Below, in pieces: positions 25,879 to 33,333 of a DNA stretch of 64,000 bases. This stretch comes from Actinomadura sp. NBRC 104412 (lineage in GTDB: Bacteria > Actinomycetota > Actinomycetes > Streptosporangiales > Streptosporangiaceae): contig NZ_BSTM01000025.1 in NCBI RefSeq assembly GCF_030269515.1, positions 1 to 64,000 of the forward strand, in the 5' to 3' direction. The translations under genes and the position numbers were made by a program. Positions within the stretch are counted from its first letter, which is position 1. Each line of letters begins with the position of its first letter. The notes below the pieces were generated by a model that was not told where the DNA came from, did not search any database, and saw only the letters and a program-made list of their open reading frames with translations.

Positions 25879-26775
25879 TCATTTCCTTTCGGCCGCGACC
25901 AGCTCGCGCACCGCGGGGGCGACCTCGCGGCCGAAGATCTGGAGCGCGGTGGGGTCGTCGCCGGCCAGGATGTAGGTGCCGAACCCGTACTCCAGCGTCA
26001 GCGCCGCGAGCTGCTCGGCCCACTGCCTGGGGGGTCCGGACAGCAGCCGGTCGTCGCGGGCGTTCCCGAAGCGGCCTCCGACGTTGATCAGCCGCCGCAC
26101 CGCCGCCGGTGACCGCCCGGCCTCCTCGGCGGCCTCGTCGATGATCCGGTTGTCGGCGGCCAGCTCGTCCAGCCCCTGGACGTAGGCGAGGCTGGGCAGC
26201 CAGCCGTCGGCCTTGGCGCCGGTCAGCCGCAGCATGCGCGGCTTGTACGCGCCCAGCCAGATCCCGATGTCGTGTGCCGGTGCCGGGCCGCGCTTGGCCC
26301 CGTCCACCTGGTAGTACTCGCCGTCCAGACGGAAGCGCGCCTTGTTGCCGACGTCCCACACGCCCCGGATCACGTCGATCGCCTCGCTGAGCGCGTCGAC
26401 GCCCTGCCCGGGGGTGAGCCGCCGCCCGCCCATGGCCTCGATGGCGTCCCAGAACCCGCCGGCTCCCAACCCGAGCTCGAACCGGCCCCCGCTGAGCAGG
26501 TCCAGGCTGGCCGCCGCCCGCGCCAGCACCGCCGGTGGGCGCAGCGGGAGGTTCAGCACGTTGCCGGACAGGTGGATCCTGTCCGTGCGCGCGGCCACGT
26601 ACGACAGCAGCGTCCAGGTGTCCAGGAAACGCGGCTGGTAGGGGTGGTCCTGGAAGGTCGCCAGGTCGAGGCCCGCGGCCTCGGCGGTGCCTACCAGCTC
26701 CACGACCTGCTGCGGCGCCGCGTTGGACGGGGTGATGAAGGCCCCGAACTCCAGCTCGTGCCCGTAGTCGGACAT
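25879..26775 (-). CDS. LLM-class flavin/F420-dependent oxidoreductase
   Basis: A 298-residue luciferase-like protein closely similar to the N-terminal half of the fused protein downstream; both contain DHPYQPRFLDTWTLLSYVAA and the same MxDYGH/F start. They look like a tandem duplication. LLM enzymes act on diverse substrates with F420 or FMN. It leads the two-gene unit and is divergent from an hxlR gene. The ATG has GAGGAG a few bases upstream. Confidence 0.88.
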   Translation of the reverse strand: MSDYGHELEFGAFITPSNAAPQQVVELVGTAEAAGLDLATFQDHPYQPRFLDTWTLLSYVAARTDRIHLSGNVLNLPLRPPAVLARAAASLDLLSGGRFELGLGAGGFWDAIEAMGGRRLTPGQGVDALSEAIDVIRGVWDVGNKARFRLDGEYYQVDGAKRGPAPAHDIGIWLGAYKPRMLRLTGAKADGWLPSLAYVQGLDELAADNRIIDEAAEEAGRSPAAVRRLINVGGRFGNARDDRLLSGPPRQWAEQLAALTLEYGFGTYILAGDDPTALQIFGREVAPAVRELVAAERK

Positions 26776-26818
26776 CTCTCCTCTATTCCCTTCGCTCAGA
26801 TCCGTAGACCCTGCAACA

Positions 26819-26864
26819 TTACTAGTCGCTTCGAAATTCCTAGTGACATCGTGCGCGCTAGTCT
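26819..26864. promoter_or_regulatory. Divergent promoter with CTAGT-type sites
   Basis: TTACTAG (26819-26825) and CTAGTGA (26840-26846) form an inverted repeat with one mismatch, and a third CTAGT occurs at 26858-26862. ACTAGT-like repeats suit an HxlR operator. TAGTCT (26859-26864) is a good -10, and the expected transcription start falls on the hxlR ATG (26871), so that mRNA is probably leaderless. Confidence 0.5.
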
Positions 26865-26870
26865 GGAGGC

Positions 26871-27254
26871 ATGGCAAGGACTGTGAAACGGACCACCGCC
26901 AACGCCACGGCCACCGCGCGCGGCTCGGTGGCCCACGCCTGCGTCCGCGCCGACGCCGCGCTCGCCCGCGCCTTCGAGTTCCTGGGGAAGCGCTGGAACG
27001 CCGTCGTCCTCGGCTCCCTGCGGGAGGGGCCGGCGGGCTTCCGCGAGCTGTCACGGGCGATCGGCGGGATCTCCGACTCCGTGCTGTCCGACCGGCTCGC
27101 CGACCTGTGCAAGGCGGGCCTCATCGAGCGGACCGTCGCCGAGGGGCCGCCGGTCGGCGTCTCCTACGCGCTCACCGATCGCGGCGCGGCCCTCATGCCC
27201 GCCCTGGAGCAGATCTCGTCCTGGGCCGAGGAGCATCTGCCGCCCGGCGACTGA
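26871..27254 (+). CDS. HxlR-family transcriptional regulator
   Basis: A 127-residue winged-helix protein with the HxlR core: LARAFEFLGKRWNAVVLGSL, FRELSRAIGGISDSVLSDRL and a wing with VSYALTDRGAAL. A Cys (HACVRAD) lies at the usual place for redox-sensing members. It diverges from the LLM pair and most likely controls it. There is no spaced ribosome binding site, in line with a leaderless transcript. Confidence 0.88.
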   Translation: MARTVKRTTANATATARGSVAHACVRADAALARAFEFLGKRWNAVVLGSLREGPAGFRELSRAIGGISDSVLSDRLADLCKAGLIERTVAEGPPVGVSYALTDRGAALMPALEQISSWAEEHLPPGD

Positions 27255-27256
27255 GG

Positions 27257-27553
27257 TCAGCAGGCGCCGGGGCCGGGGGCCCGGCCGCCGGGGCGGCGGG
27301 CCTGGAACTCGCCCTCCCAGAACAGCGCGGCCTCCCGGTCGGCGTCCGAGCAGCCGCACTCCCGGGCGTGCCGGGTGGCGGACGCCGCCCGGCGCGCCAG
27401 GGCGGACGCGCGCACCGCGGCGCACCAGCAGTGATGGGCGACCGCGGCCCCGGTCGCCCGGCCGACCGCCGGGCCGTGGCCGGCGCAGTCGCACAGCGGT
27501 GACCCGCGCATCTCCAGTTCGTCGGCGATGGCCGCGCGCTGCGCGTCGAGCAT
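27257..27553 (-). CDS. Small Cys/His-containing hypothetical protein
   Basis: A 98-residue protein with several Cys and His (SPLCDCAGHGP, HHCWCAAV, RECGCSDAD), possibly a metal-binding or disulfide-linked protein. It ends with a Gly/Pro/Arg tail. I do not recognise a family. The ATG at 27553 has GGGAG ten bases upstream; an ATG three codons earlier is too close to it. It is convergent with hxlR. Confidence 0.45.
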   Translation of the reverse strand: MLDAQRAAIADELEMRGSPLCDCAGHGPAVGRATGAAVAHHCWCAAVRASALARRAASATRHARECGCSDADREAALFWEGEFQARRPGGRAPGPGAC

Positions 27554-27653
27554 GACCGCCATTCTCCCGGTGCCCGCCGGTCGGCGGGAACGTTGGCGGC
27601 CATGGCAGGATGACCGCTTCGAGAGGATCGCCCGATCCATGAGAGGTGTCCCT

Positions 27654-28391
27654 GTGAACCGGTCCGGCTCGTCCGTGCAGGCCGTGGTCACGGCCCTGGT
27701 GGGGCTGGTGTCCATCGCCGGGGCCTGCGCGCTCGCGCTGGCCGGTGGCCCGCTCTACGGGCCGGTGCCGTTCGCCCTGTTCGGGGCGGCGCTGCTGGTG
27801 TTCGCGCCGCTGGCGGCCCCGCCGCGCTGGAACGCTAAGCCCGAGGAGCGGAAGATCGAGCTCGGCGACGGGCCGGTCCGCGCCCTGGTGATCCCGTTCG
27901 CGCGGTGGCGGTTCGCCGCCCAGGCCGCCTTCACGCTCCTGGTGACGCTCGGCGGCCTGCTGGGCGTCGTGCTGGGCCTGGCCGCCGGCAAGTCCGGGTT
28001 CGCCTTCGCGATGGGCGTGTGGAGCCTGGTGATGGCGCCGATGGCGGTGCTCGCCGTACGGCGCCTGACGCTCCGGTGCCACCTGGCCATGACCTCCGAC
28101 CGGCTCGACCTCTGGGCACCAGGCAACCGGATCCGCGTCGCCTGGGACGACGTGGAGTCCGTCGACCCGTTGCCGGCCGGCGGCCGCCTCCTCTACGGCA
28201 TCACGCTGGCCCCCGGGGTGGACGCGCCCTCGGGGCGCGCGGCCGGACGGCTCACGGAGCGGTTCGGGGCGCACGTGTTCGTGCAGGCGGACTGGCTGAC
28301 CGTCCACCCGGACGACGTCATGGAGGCGTTCACCCGCCACCTGTCCGGCGAGGACGGCGGCGGCCGCCATGACGGCGGCGTCATCGGCTGA
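27654..28391 (+). CDS. Membrane protein of unknown function
   Basis: The protein has about 245 residues. Two helices near the N-terminus and two in the middle are separated by a charged loop; the C-terminal 100 residues are soluble (DRLDLWAPGNRIRVAWDDVE), resembling a PH-like domain. I cannot name it. The GTG at 27654 has AGAGGTG five bases upstream; an ATG at 27639 is an alternative. Confidence 0.6.
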   Translation: MNRSGSSVQAVVTALVGLVSIAGACALALAGGPLYGPVPFALFGAALLVFAPLAAPPRWNAKPEERKIELGDGPVRALVIPFARWRFAAQAAFTLLVTLGGLLGVVLGLAAGKSGFAFAMGVWSLVMAPMAVLAVRRLTLRCHLAMTSDRLDLWAPGNRIRVAWDDVESVDPLPAGGRLLYGITLAPGVDAPSGRAAGRLTERFGAHVFVQADWLTVHPDDVMEAFTRHLSGEDGGGRHDGGVIG

Positions 28392-28577
28392 CCCGCGTCT
28401 CCCCGGGCCGGGCACGGGCGGCGCCCGGCAGTGTCCGACCAAGCGCGCGGAGTCGTTTGGGCAAGTGGTGATATTTATGGAAATTGACCGAAATGTCACC
28501 GTCGCAGTGCCGCCGGGCCCGCTCCCACCGGGGGATCCGCCCCCTGGCCGGGCACGGCCGCAGAAGGGCACTCCCCG
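28392..28577. other. Intergenic region upstream of the nuclease
   Basis: It holds a locally AT-rich patch around 28468-28490 that probably contains the nuclease promoter. No dyad or small gene is evident. Confidence 0.4.
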
Positions 28578-29240
28578 ATGCGACGACCGCTCCCGTTCGC
28601 CCCCGCCCTGGGCGCCGTCTCGATCAGCACGGTGATCAGCATGGTGATCAGCGCCGTGCTGATCGGCGCCGTGCCGGCGCCCGCGTCCGCCACCCCGCCG
28701 AACATCCCGTCCGCCGCGACCGCGGCGTCCCGCCTGGCCCAGTTGACCGTCGCCGCCGAGTCGCACGGCGACTCCTACGACCGCGACCTGTTCCCGCACT
28801 GGAGCACCGTGTCCGGCGCGTGCAACACGCGTGAGGAGGTGCTCAAGCGGGACGGCACGAACGTGGTCACCGACTCCTCCTGCGCGGCCACGTCCGGGTC
28901 CTGGTTCTCCCCGTACGACGGCGCCACCTGGTCGGCGGCGTCCGACGTGGACATCGACCACATGGTGCCGCTGTCGGAGGCGTGGGCGTCCGGCGCGTGG
29001 AGCTGGACGACCGCGCGCCGCGAGTCGTACGCCAACGACCTGGGCGGCCCCGAGCTGTGGGCGGTGACCGACAATGTCAACCAGTCCAAGGGCGACCAGG
29101 ACCCGGCGCAGTGGCAGCCGCCGCGCGCCTCGTTCCGATGCACCTACGCCCGCGCCTGGATCCAGGTGAAGTGGTTCTACGGCCTCACCGTCGACAGCGC
29201 GGAGAAGAGCGCGCTCACCTCGATGCTCGGCACCTGCTGA
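28578..29240 (+). CDS. Secreted HNH-family nuclease
   Basis: This 220-residue protein starts with a Sec signal (cleavage near APASA at about 38). The mature part matches the secreted HNH/DUF1524 nucleases of actinomycetes: REEVLKRDGTNVVTDSSC, then VDIDHMVPLSEAW with the catalytic His, and LWAVTDNVNQSKGDQDP with the Asn and metal ligands. It should digest extracellular DNA or RNA. It is a single gene followed by a strong hairpin. Confidence 0.88.
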   Translation: MRRPLPFAPALGAVSISTVISMVISAVLIGAVPAPASATPPNIPSAATAASRLAQLTVAAESHGDSYDRDLFPHWSTVSGACNTREEVLKRDGTNVVTDSSCAATSGSWFSPYDGATWSAASDVDIDHMVPLSEAWASGAWSWTTARRESYANDLGGPELWAVTDNVNQSKGDQDPAQWQPPRASFRCTYARAWIQVKWFYGLTVDSAEKSALTSMLGTC

Positions 29241-29280
29241 ACGGGCCGCCGCGCAATTGTCGCCATTCGCGGGGCGTCGT

Positions 29281-29317
29281 GACTGGCGTCTTGTCCCCTG
29301 GACAGGGACGCCCAGTC
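29281..29317 (+). terminator. Strong stem-loop after the nuclease gene
   Basis: GACTGGCGTC pairs with GACGCCCAGTC (one bulge) and an inner TGTCC pairs with GGACA, giving a long stem of about 15 bp. It lies 40 bp after the nuclease stop and is likely its terminator. Confidence 0.65.
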
Positions 29318-29321
29318 GTTC

Positions 29322-30150
29322 ATGATCAAGTGCGTGACCGCCCAACACGTACCCCGCGGAGCCTCCGCGTGAGGCGACCGAAGAGCATCCCACCACGGCG
29401 AGCCGCAGGGCGTTCCTGTCGCTGTCGACGGCGGCCGCCGCCGTCACCGCCACGGCCGGGGCGGGCGTCGCGCTGACCGCCGCGCCCGCCGCCGGACCCG
29501 CCGGGCACCGGGGCTGGCCGGACGGACCCGGCAGGCCCATCACCCGGCAGCCGCCGGACGCCGAGCTGCGCGCCCTGCTGCGCGAGATCGATGAGGACAA
29601 CATCGAGGCGATCGTCCGCAAGCTGGTGGGCTTCGGCACCCGGCACACCCTGTCCAGCCAGGACGACCCGGACCGCGGCATCGGCGCCGCCCGCGACTGG
29701 GTCCACGCCGAGCTGAGCCGGTACGCGGCGAAGTCGGGCGGCCGGATGACCGTCGGCTCCAGTCCTACGTCCAGGAACCCCGCGTCCCGGATCCCGGTCC
29801 CGACCCGCATCACCAACGTCGTCGCGACGCTGCGCGGATCGGTCACGCCCGACCGGATCCACGTGGTGTCCGGTCATTACGACTCGCGGGTCAGCGACGT
29901 CATGAACGCCACCGCGGACGCGCCGGGCGCCAACGACGACGCGTCCGGAGTGGCCGTGGTCATGGAGGTCGCCCGGGTGATGGCCTCCCGCCGTCCCGAC
30001 GCCACCCTCGTCTTCACCGCGGTGGCGGGGGAGGAGCAGGGCCTGTACGGGTCGCGGCACCAGGCCGCGCGGTACCGGGCGGAGAACGCCGACGGCGGCT
30101 GTGAGGGGCGACGGGAGCCGTCGCCCGGTGCGGGCGAGGCGTTACCGTGA
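29322..30150 (+). pseudogene. M28-family zinc peptidase, frameshifted and truncated
   Basis: The reading frame has a Tat-like signal (SRRAFLSLSTAAAA) and the M28 aminopeptidase core: SGHYDSRVSD (first zinc ligands), PGANDDASG and AGEEQGLYGSRH (Glu pair). Two defects are visible. The start frame (GTG 29334 or ATG 29322) runs into a stop at 29370; dropping one C from the CCCC at 29352-29355 would join it to the signal frame. The protein also loses M28 similarity after about 30090 and ends without the last zinc ligands. It is therefore a remnant. Confidence 0.7.
30106..30126 (+). terminator. Perfect 9-bp hairpin at the truncated peptidase end
   Basis: GGGCGACGG and CCGTCGCCC pair perfectly around a GAG loop. 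It lies at the point where peptidase similarity stops, so it may be a transcript end brought in with the rearrangement. Confidence 0.5.
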
Positions 30151-30319
30151 CGCATTCGTTGTGCCGGGTGATATTGCCGCCGGGCCCGGGCCTGGCTACC
30201 CTCCGGGTCATTCAGCGACGTATGGGCATGAGGCCATCTATCGAAGGCATCCGCTCCCTTCCTGCCTCCGACGTCGGCGGTTTGGTGTTTCATTCGAGCC
30301 GGTACGGAGGCCGAGGACG

Positions 30320-31084
30320 GTGCAGGCCCAGGAATCCGCGCCCAGGAGCGGCCCTCCCCCTCGCGTCCTGCATCGTGTGGCGCGCGCCGTCCCGCCGCGG
30401 ATGGTCGGCGTCGCGGTCCGGGCCCTCTACCCGCGGGTCGAGCCGGAGCTGGCGCGGGTCGAGGAGTTCGTCAGCCCCGGCGGGACGGCCGTCGACGTGG
30501 GCGGATGGTTCGGGCCCTGGACCGCCAGGCTCGCGCGTTCGGCCGACCGGGTGGTGACGCTGGAGGCCGCCCCGGAACTGGCGCGGCTGCTGCGGCGCGC
30601 CTTCCCCCGCTGCGAGATCGTCCATGCCGCCGCGTCGGACGAGTGCGGGCAGACGGAGCTGTGGATCCCGTCGTCGGTGCTGGTGGGCGTCGCCTCGGTG
30701 GAACGGCGCGTCGGCCGTCCCGTCCGGGTCCCGAAGGTGACCATCGACAGCCTGGGGCTGCGCGACGTCCGTTTCATCAAGATGGACATCGAGGGCCACG
30801 AGCTGTCCGCCCTGCGCGGCGCGCGGGCGACGATCGAGCGGGACCGGCCGGCGATCCTCGTCGAGCTGGAGGAGCGCCGTCGGCCCGTCAGGCCCGTCGT
30901 CGGGCTGCTGGAGGGCTGGGGGTACAAGGGCCGGGTGCTCATCGACGGGCGGTGGACGCCTCTCGACATCGACGACCTGATCGCCCGCCAGAGGGAGACC
31001 GCGGCGCAGGCCACGCGGGGCCTGGTGAGCCGGGCGGTGCGCCCGCATCCGCGCTATGTGAACCTCGTGCTGTTCACCGCCTGA
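30320..31084 (+). CDS. FkbM-family methyltransferase
   Basis: The 254-residue protein has the SAM-binding start GTAVDVGGWFGPWTARLAR, an acidic VVTLEAAPE, and the FkbM hallmark FIKMDIEGHELSALRGA. FkbM enzymes O-methylate sugars or polyketides. No biosynthetic cluster is adjacent, so the acceptor is unknown. The GTG at 30320 has GGAGG nine bases upstream; longer frames start inside the dead peptidase region. Confidence 0.85.
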   Translation: MQAQESAPRSGPPPRVLHRVARAVPPRMVGVAVRALYPRVEPELARVEEFVSPGGTAVDVGGWFGPWTARLARSADRVVTLEAAPELARLLRRAFPRCEIVHAAASDECGQTELWIPSSVLVGVASVERRVGRPVRVPKVTIDSLGLRDVRFIKMDIEGHELSALRGARATIERDRPAILVELEERRRPVRPVVGLLEGWGYKGRVLIDGRWTPLDIDDLIARQRETAAQATRGLVSRAVRPHPRYVNLVLFTA

Positions 31085-31096
31085 CCGGCCCGGCGC

Positions 31097-32170
31097 TCAC
31101 AGGGCCTCGACCAGCCGGTCGGTGAACTCGGCGGTGGTGGCCGTGCCGCCCAGGTCGGGGGTGCGGACGTCGCTCTTGGCCAGGACCGTCGTGATCGCGC
31201 CGGTGACGGCGTCCGCGGCCTCCGGGTGGCCCAGGTGGTCGAGCATCATGGCGGCCGACCAGATCGTCCCGAGCGGGTTGGCGACGCCGCGTCCCGCGAT
31301 GTCCGGCGCCGAGCCGTGCACCGGCTCGAACATGGACGGGAACCGGCGCTCGGGGTTGAGGTTGGCCGACGGCGCGATGCCGATGCCGCCCGCGACCGCC
31401 GCCGCCAGGTCGCTGAGGATGTCACCGAACAGGTTGGACGCGACGACCACGTCGAACCGCTCGGGTCGCAGCACGAACTTGGCGGCCAGGGCGTCGATGT
31501 GCTCCTGGTCCCAGGTCACGCCGGGATGGGCGGCGGCGCGCTCGGCGACCAGCTCGTCCCAGAACGGCATGGTGTGCACGATCCCGTTGGACTTGGTCGC
31601 CGACGTCAGCCGCCCGCCCCGCCGTCCGGCCAGGTCGAAGGCGTAGTCGAGGATGCGGGTGACCCCGGCGCGCGTGAACACCGACTCCTGGACGACGGTC
31701 TCCTCGGGGGTGCCGCGGTAGATCCGCCCGCCGATCTCGCTGTACTCGCCCTCCACGTTCTCCCGGACCACCACGAAGTCCACGCCGCCGTCCTCGCCTG
31801 CCGGGCGGGCGCCGCGCAGCGGGCTCGGCACGCCCTCGAACACGCGGATGGGACGCAGGTTGACGTACTGGTGGAAGCGGCGCCGGATCGGGATCAGCAG
31901 CCCCCACAGCGAGACGTGGTCGGGCACGCCGGGGCAGCCGACCGCGCCCAGCAGGATCGCGTCGTGCTCGCGGAGCCGGTCCAGGCCGTCCTCGGGCATC
32001 ATGGCGCCCTCGCTCAGGTACCGCTCGCACGACCAGTCGAACTCGGTGTAGGCGAGGGTGACGCCGTGCCGCTCGCACACGGCGTCCAGGACCCGCCGTG
32101 CCGCCGGGACGACCTCCCGGCCGATGCCGTCGCCGGGGATCAGCGCGATGCGGTGATGTGCGCTCGTCAT
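31097..32170 (-). CDS. Tartrate dehydrogenase/decarboxylase-like (IDH/IMDH family)
   Basis: The 357-residue enzyme begins IALIPGDGIGREVVPAARRV and has LLIPIRRRFHQYVNLRPIRV, VVRENVEGEYSEIGG and NLFGDILSDLAAAVAGGIG, the metal and NAD sites of beta-decarboxylating dehydrogenases. YVNLRP and SPLRG are typical of the TtuC tartrate/malate type rather than LeuB. It probably oxidises tartrate, D-malate or a close relative. A LysR-box-like site lies at 32230-32244, and the lysR gene and dicarboxylate transporter are adjacent. Confidence 0.85.
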   Translation of the reverse strand: MTSAHHRIALIPGDGIGREVVPAARRVLDAVCERHGVTLAYTEFDWSCERYLSEGAMMPEDGLDRLREHDAILLGAVGCPGVPDHVSLWGLLIPIRRRFHQYVNLRPIRVFEGVPSPLRGARPAGEDGGVDFVVVRENVEGEYSEIGGRIYRGTPEETVVQESVFTRAGVTRILDYAFDLAGRRGGRLTSATKSNGIVHTMPFWDELVAERAAAHPGVTWDQEHIDALAAKFVLRPERFDVVVASNLFGDILSDLAAAVAGGIGIAPSANLNPERRFPSMFEPVHGSAPDIAGRGVANPLGTIWSAAMMLDHLGHPEAADAVTGAITTVLAKSDVRTPDLGGTATTAEFTDRLVEAL

Positions 32171-32229
32171 GACGACGATTGGATCAACGGGTGCGCGGGC
32201 GCGTCCAAGACGCGTGACCGATGCGGCTT

Positions 32230-32244
32230 ATACGCCGCGCCTAT
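32230..32244. promoter_or_regulatory. LysR-box-like site upstream of the tartrate dehydrogenase gene
   Basis: ATACGCCGCGCCTAT matches the perfect palindrome at 33189-33203 at 12 of 15 positions. Both keep the CGCCTAT half. This suggests the LysR protein binds both promoters. Confidence 0.5.
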
Positions 32245-32259
32245 CGTTCTCGGATCGTC

Positions 32260-33156
32260 CTAGCGGCGGGGCCTTTCGGCGGCGGAGGTCTTCGCCATCG
32301 TCAGGAACTCCTCGGCGACGGGGCTCAGCCAGCCCTTGCGGCTGACCAGGGCTAGGTCCAGCGTCGCGGGAGGGTCGAGGTCGCGTACCACCGCGCCCGC
32401 GCGCAGGGCCAGCGGCACCCACGCCTCCGCGAGGATCGCGACGCCCACCCCCTTGAGGACGAGCGACAGGATCGCCACCCGGTGGTCGGTCTCCACCGCT
32501 ATCGGCACGTCCACACCGGACGCGCGGATCTCCTCGACCAGCCGCCGCATGCCGGTGCCGCGCTCACCGGCGATGAGCCGCTGCCCGGCGAGCCGTTCCC
32601 GCGGCAGCGGCGGCCCCGGGGCGAACGGCCCGTCGGCCGGCGCGACCACCACCAGCTTCTGCCGCTCGACGTGATGCAGATCGACCTCAGGCGCGGTCGG
32701 CCTCTCCCAGTCCGACAGCAGGCCCAGCTCGGTCACGCCGTTCCGCACCATCTCGATGACGGCGCCGGGCACGGGCGCGTCCCGCAGCACGACGTCCACC
32801 CCGGGATGACGGCGCGCGAAGTTCTGGATCATGGTGCTGAGCGGCTCGATCGCGGGCGACGGCATCGAGGCGATGGTGATCCGTCCCGTGCGCAGGCCCT
32901 GCGCGGCGTTGACGCTCTCCCGCGCCACCTCCAGGCTGCGGACGGCCTGCCGCGCCGGCCCGATCAGCGCCTTCCCCGCCTCCGTGAGCACGACCCGGCG
33001 CCCCGTCCGGTGGAACAGCGACGTCCCGAGATCCTTCTCCAAGGTCCGGATCGCCTGCGACAGCGACGGCTGCGCCATGAACAACGCCCCGGCGGCCCTG
33101 TTGAACCCCCCGTTGTCCACAACCGCAAGGAAGTACTCCAACTGCCGCACGTCCAT
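32260..33156 (-). CDS. LysR-family transcriptional regulator
   Basis: A 298-residue LysR protein with the N-terminal helix-turn-helix (MDVRQLEYFLAVVDNGGF, QPSLSQAIRTLEKDLG, LTEAGKALI) and a typical effector domain from about 90. The ATG at 33156 has GGAGGT at ideal spacing; a longer frame is not needed. It sits between the dehydrogenase and the divergent DASS transporter and likely responds to their dicarboxylate substrate. Confidence 0.93.
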   Translation of the reverse strand: MDVRQLEYFLAVVDNGGFNRAAGALFMAQPSLSQAIRTLEKDLGTSLFHRTGRRVVLTEAGKALIGPARQAVRSLEVARESVNAAQGLRTGRITIASMPSPAIEPLSTMIQNFARRHPGVDVVLRDAPVPGAVIEMVRNGVTELGLLSDWERPTAPEVDLHHVERQKLVVVAPADGPFAPGPPLPRERLAGQRLIAGERGTGMRRLVEEIRASGVDVPIAVETDHRVAILSLVLKGVGVAILAEAWVPLALRAGAVVRDLDPPATLDLALVSRKGWLSPVAEEFLTMAKTSAAERPRR

Positions 33157-33188
33157 GTGAACCTCCGTACCCCGGGGGACCCACACCT

Positions 33189-33203
33189 ATAGGCATCGCC
33201 TAT
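33189..33203. promoter_or_regulatory. Perfect LysR box between lysR and the transporter
   Basis: ATAGGCATCGCCTAT has perfect 6-bp arms around three bases and the T-N11-A spacing style of LysR sites. It lies 33 bp upstream of the lysR start in the divergent control region. Confidence 0.6.
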
Positions 33204-33333
33204 GAGTCCTGTAGCCGACGCGTCTTGGATTCGGTCAGGGCATTCCACCTTGAATGTGACCTGGGACACGGGGGGTCCGTCACAACTGAAGGACGCCGCC
33301 AGAAGGCGGGTTCAGGCTCCGAGGAGTGCTCCC

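Noticed and set aside
27051-29846. A 931-codon open frame on the minus strand
   Set aside because: It runs antisense to hxlR, the membrane protein and the HNH nuclease and has no recognisable domain.
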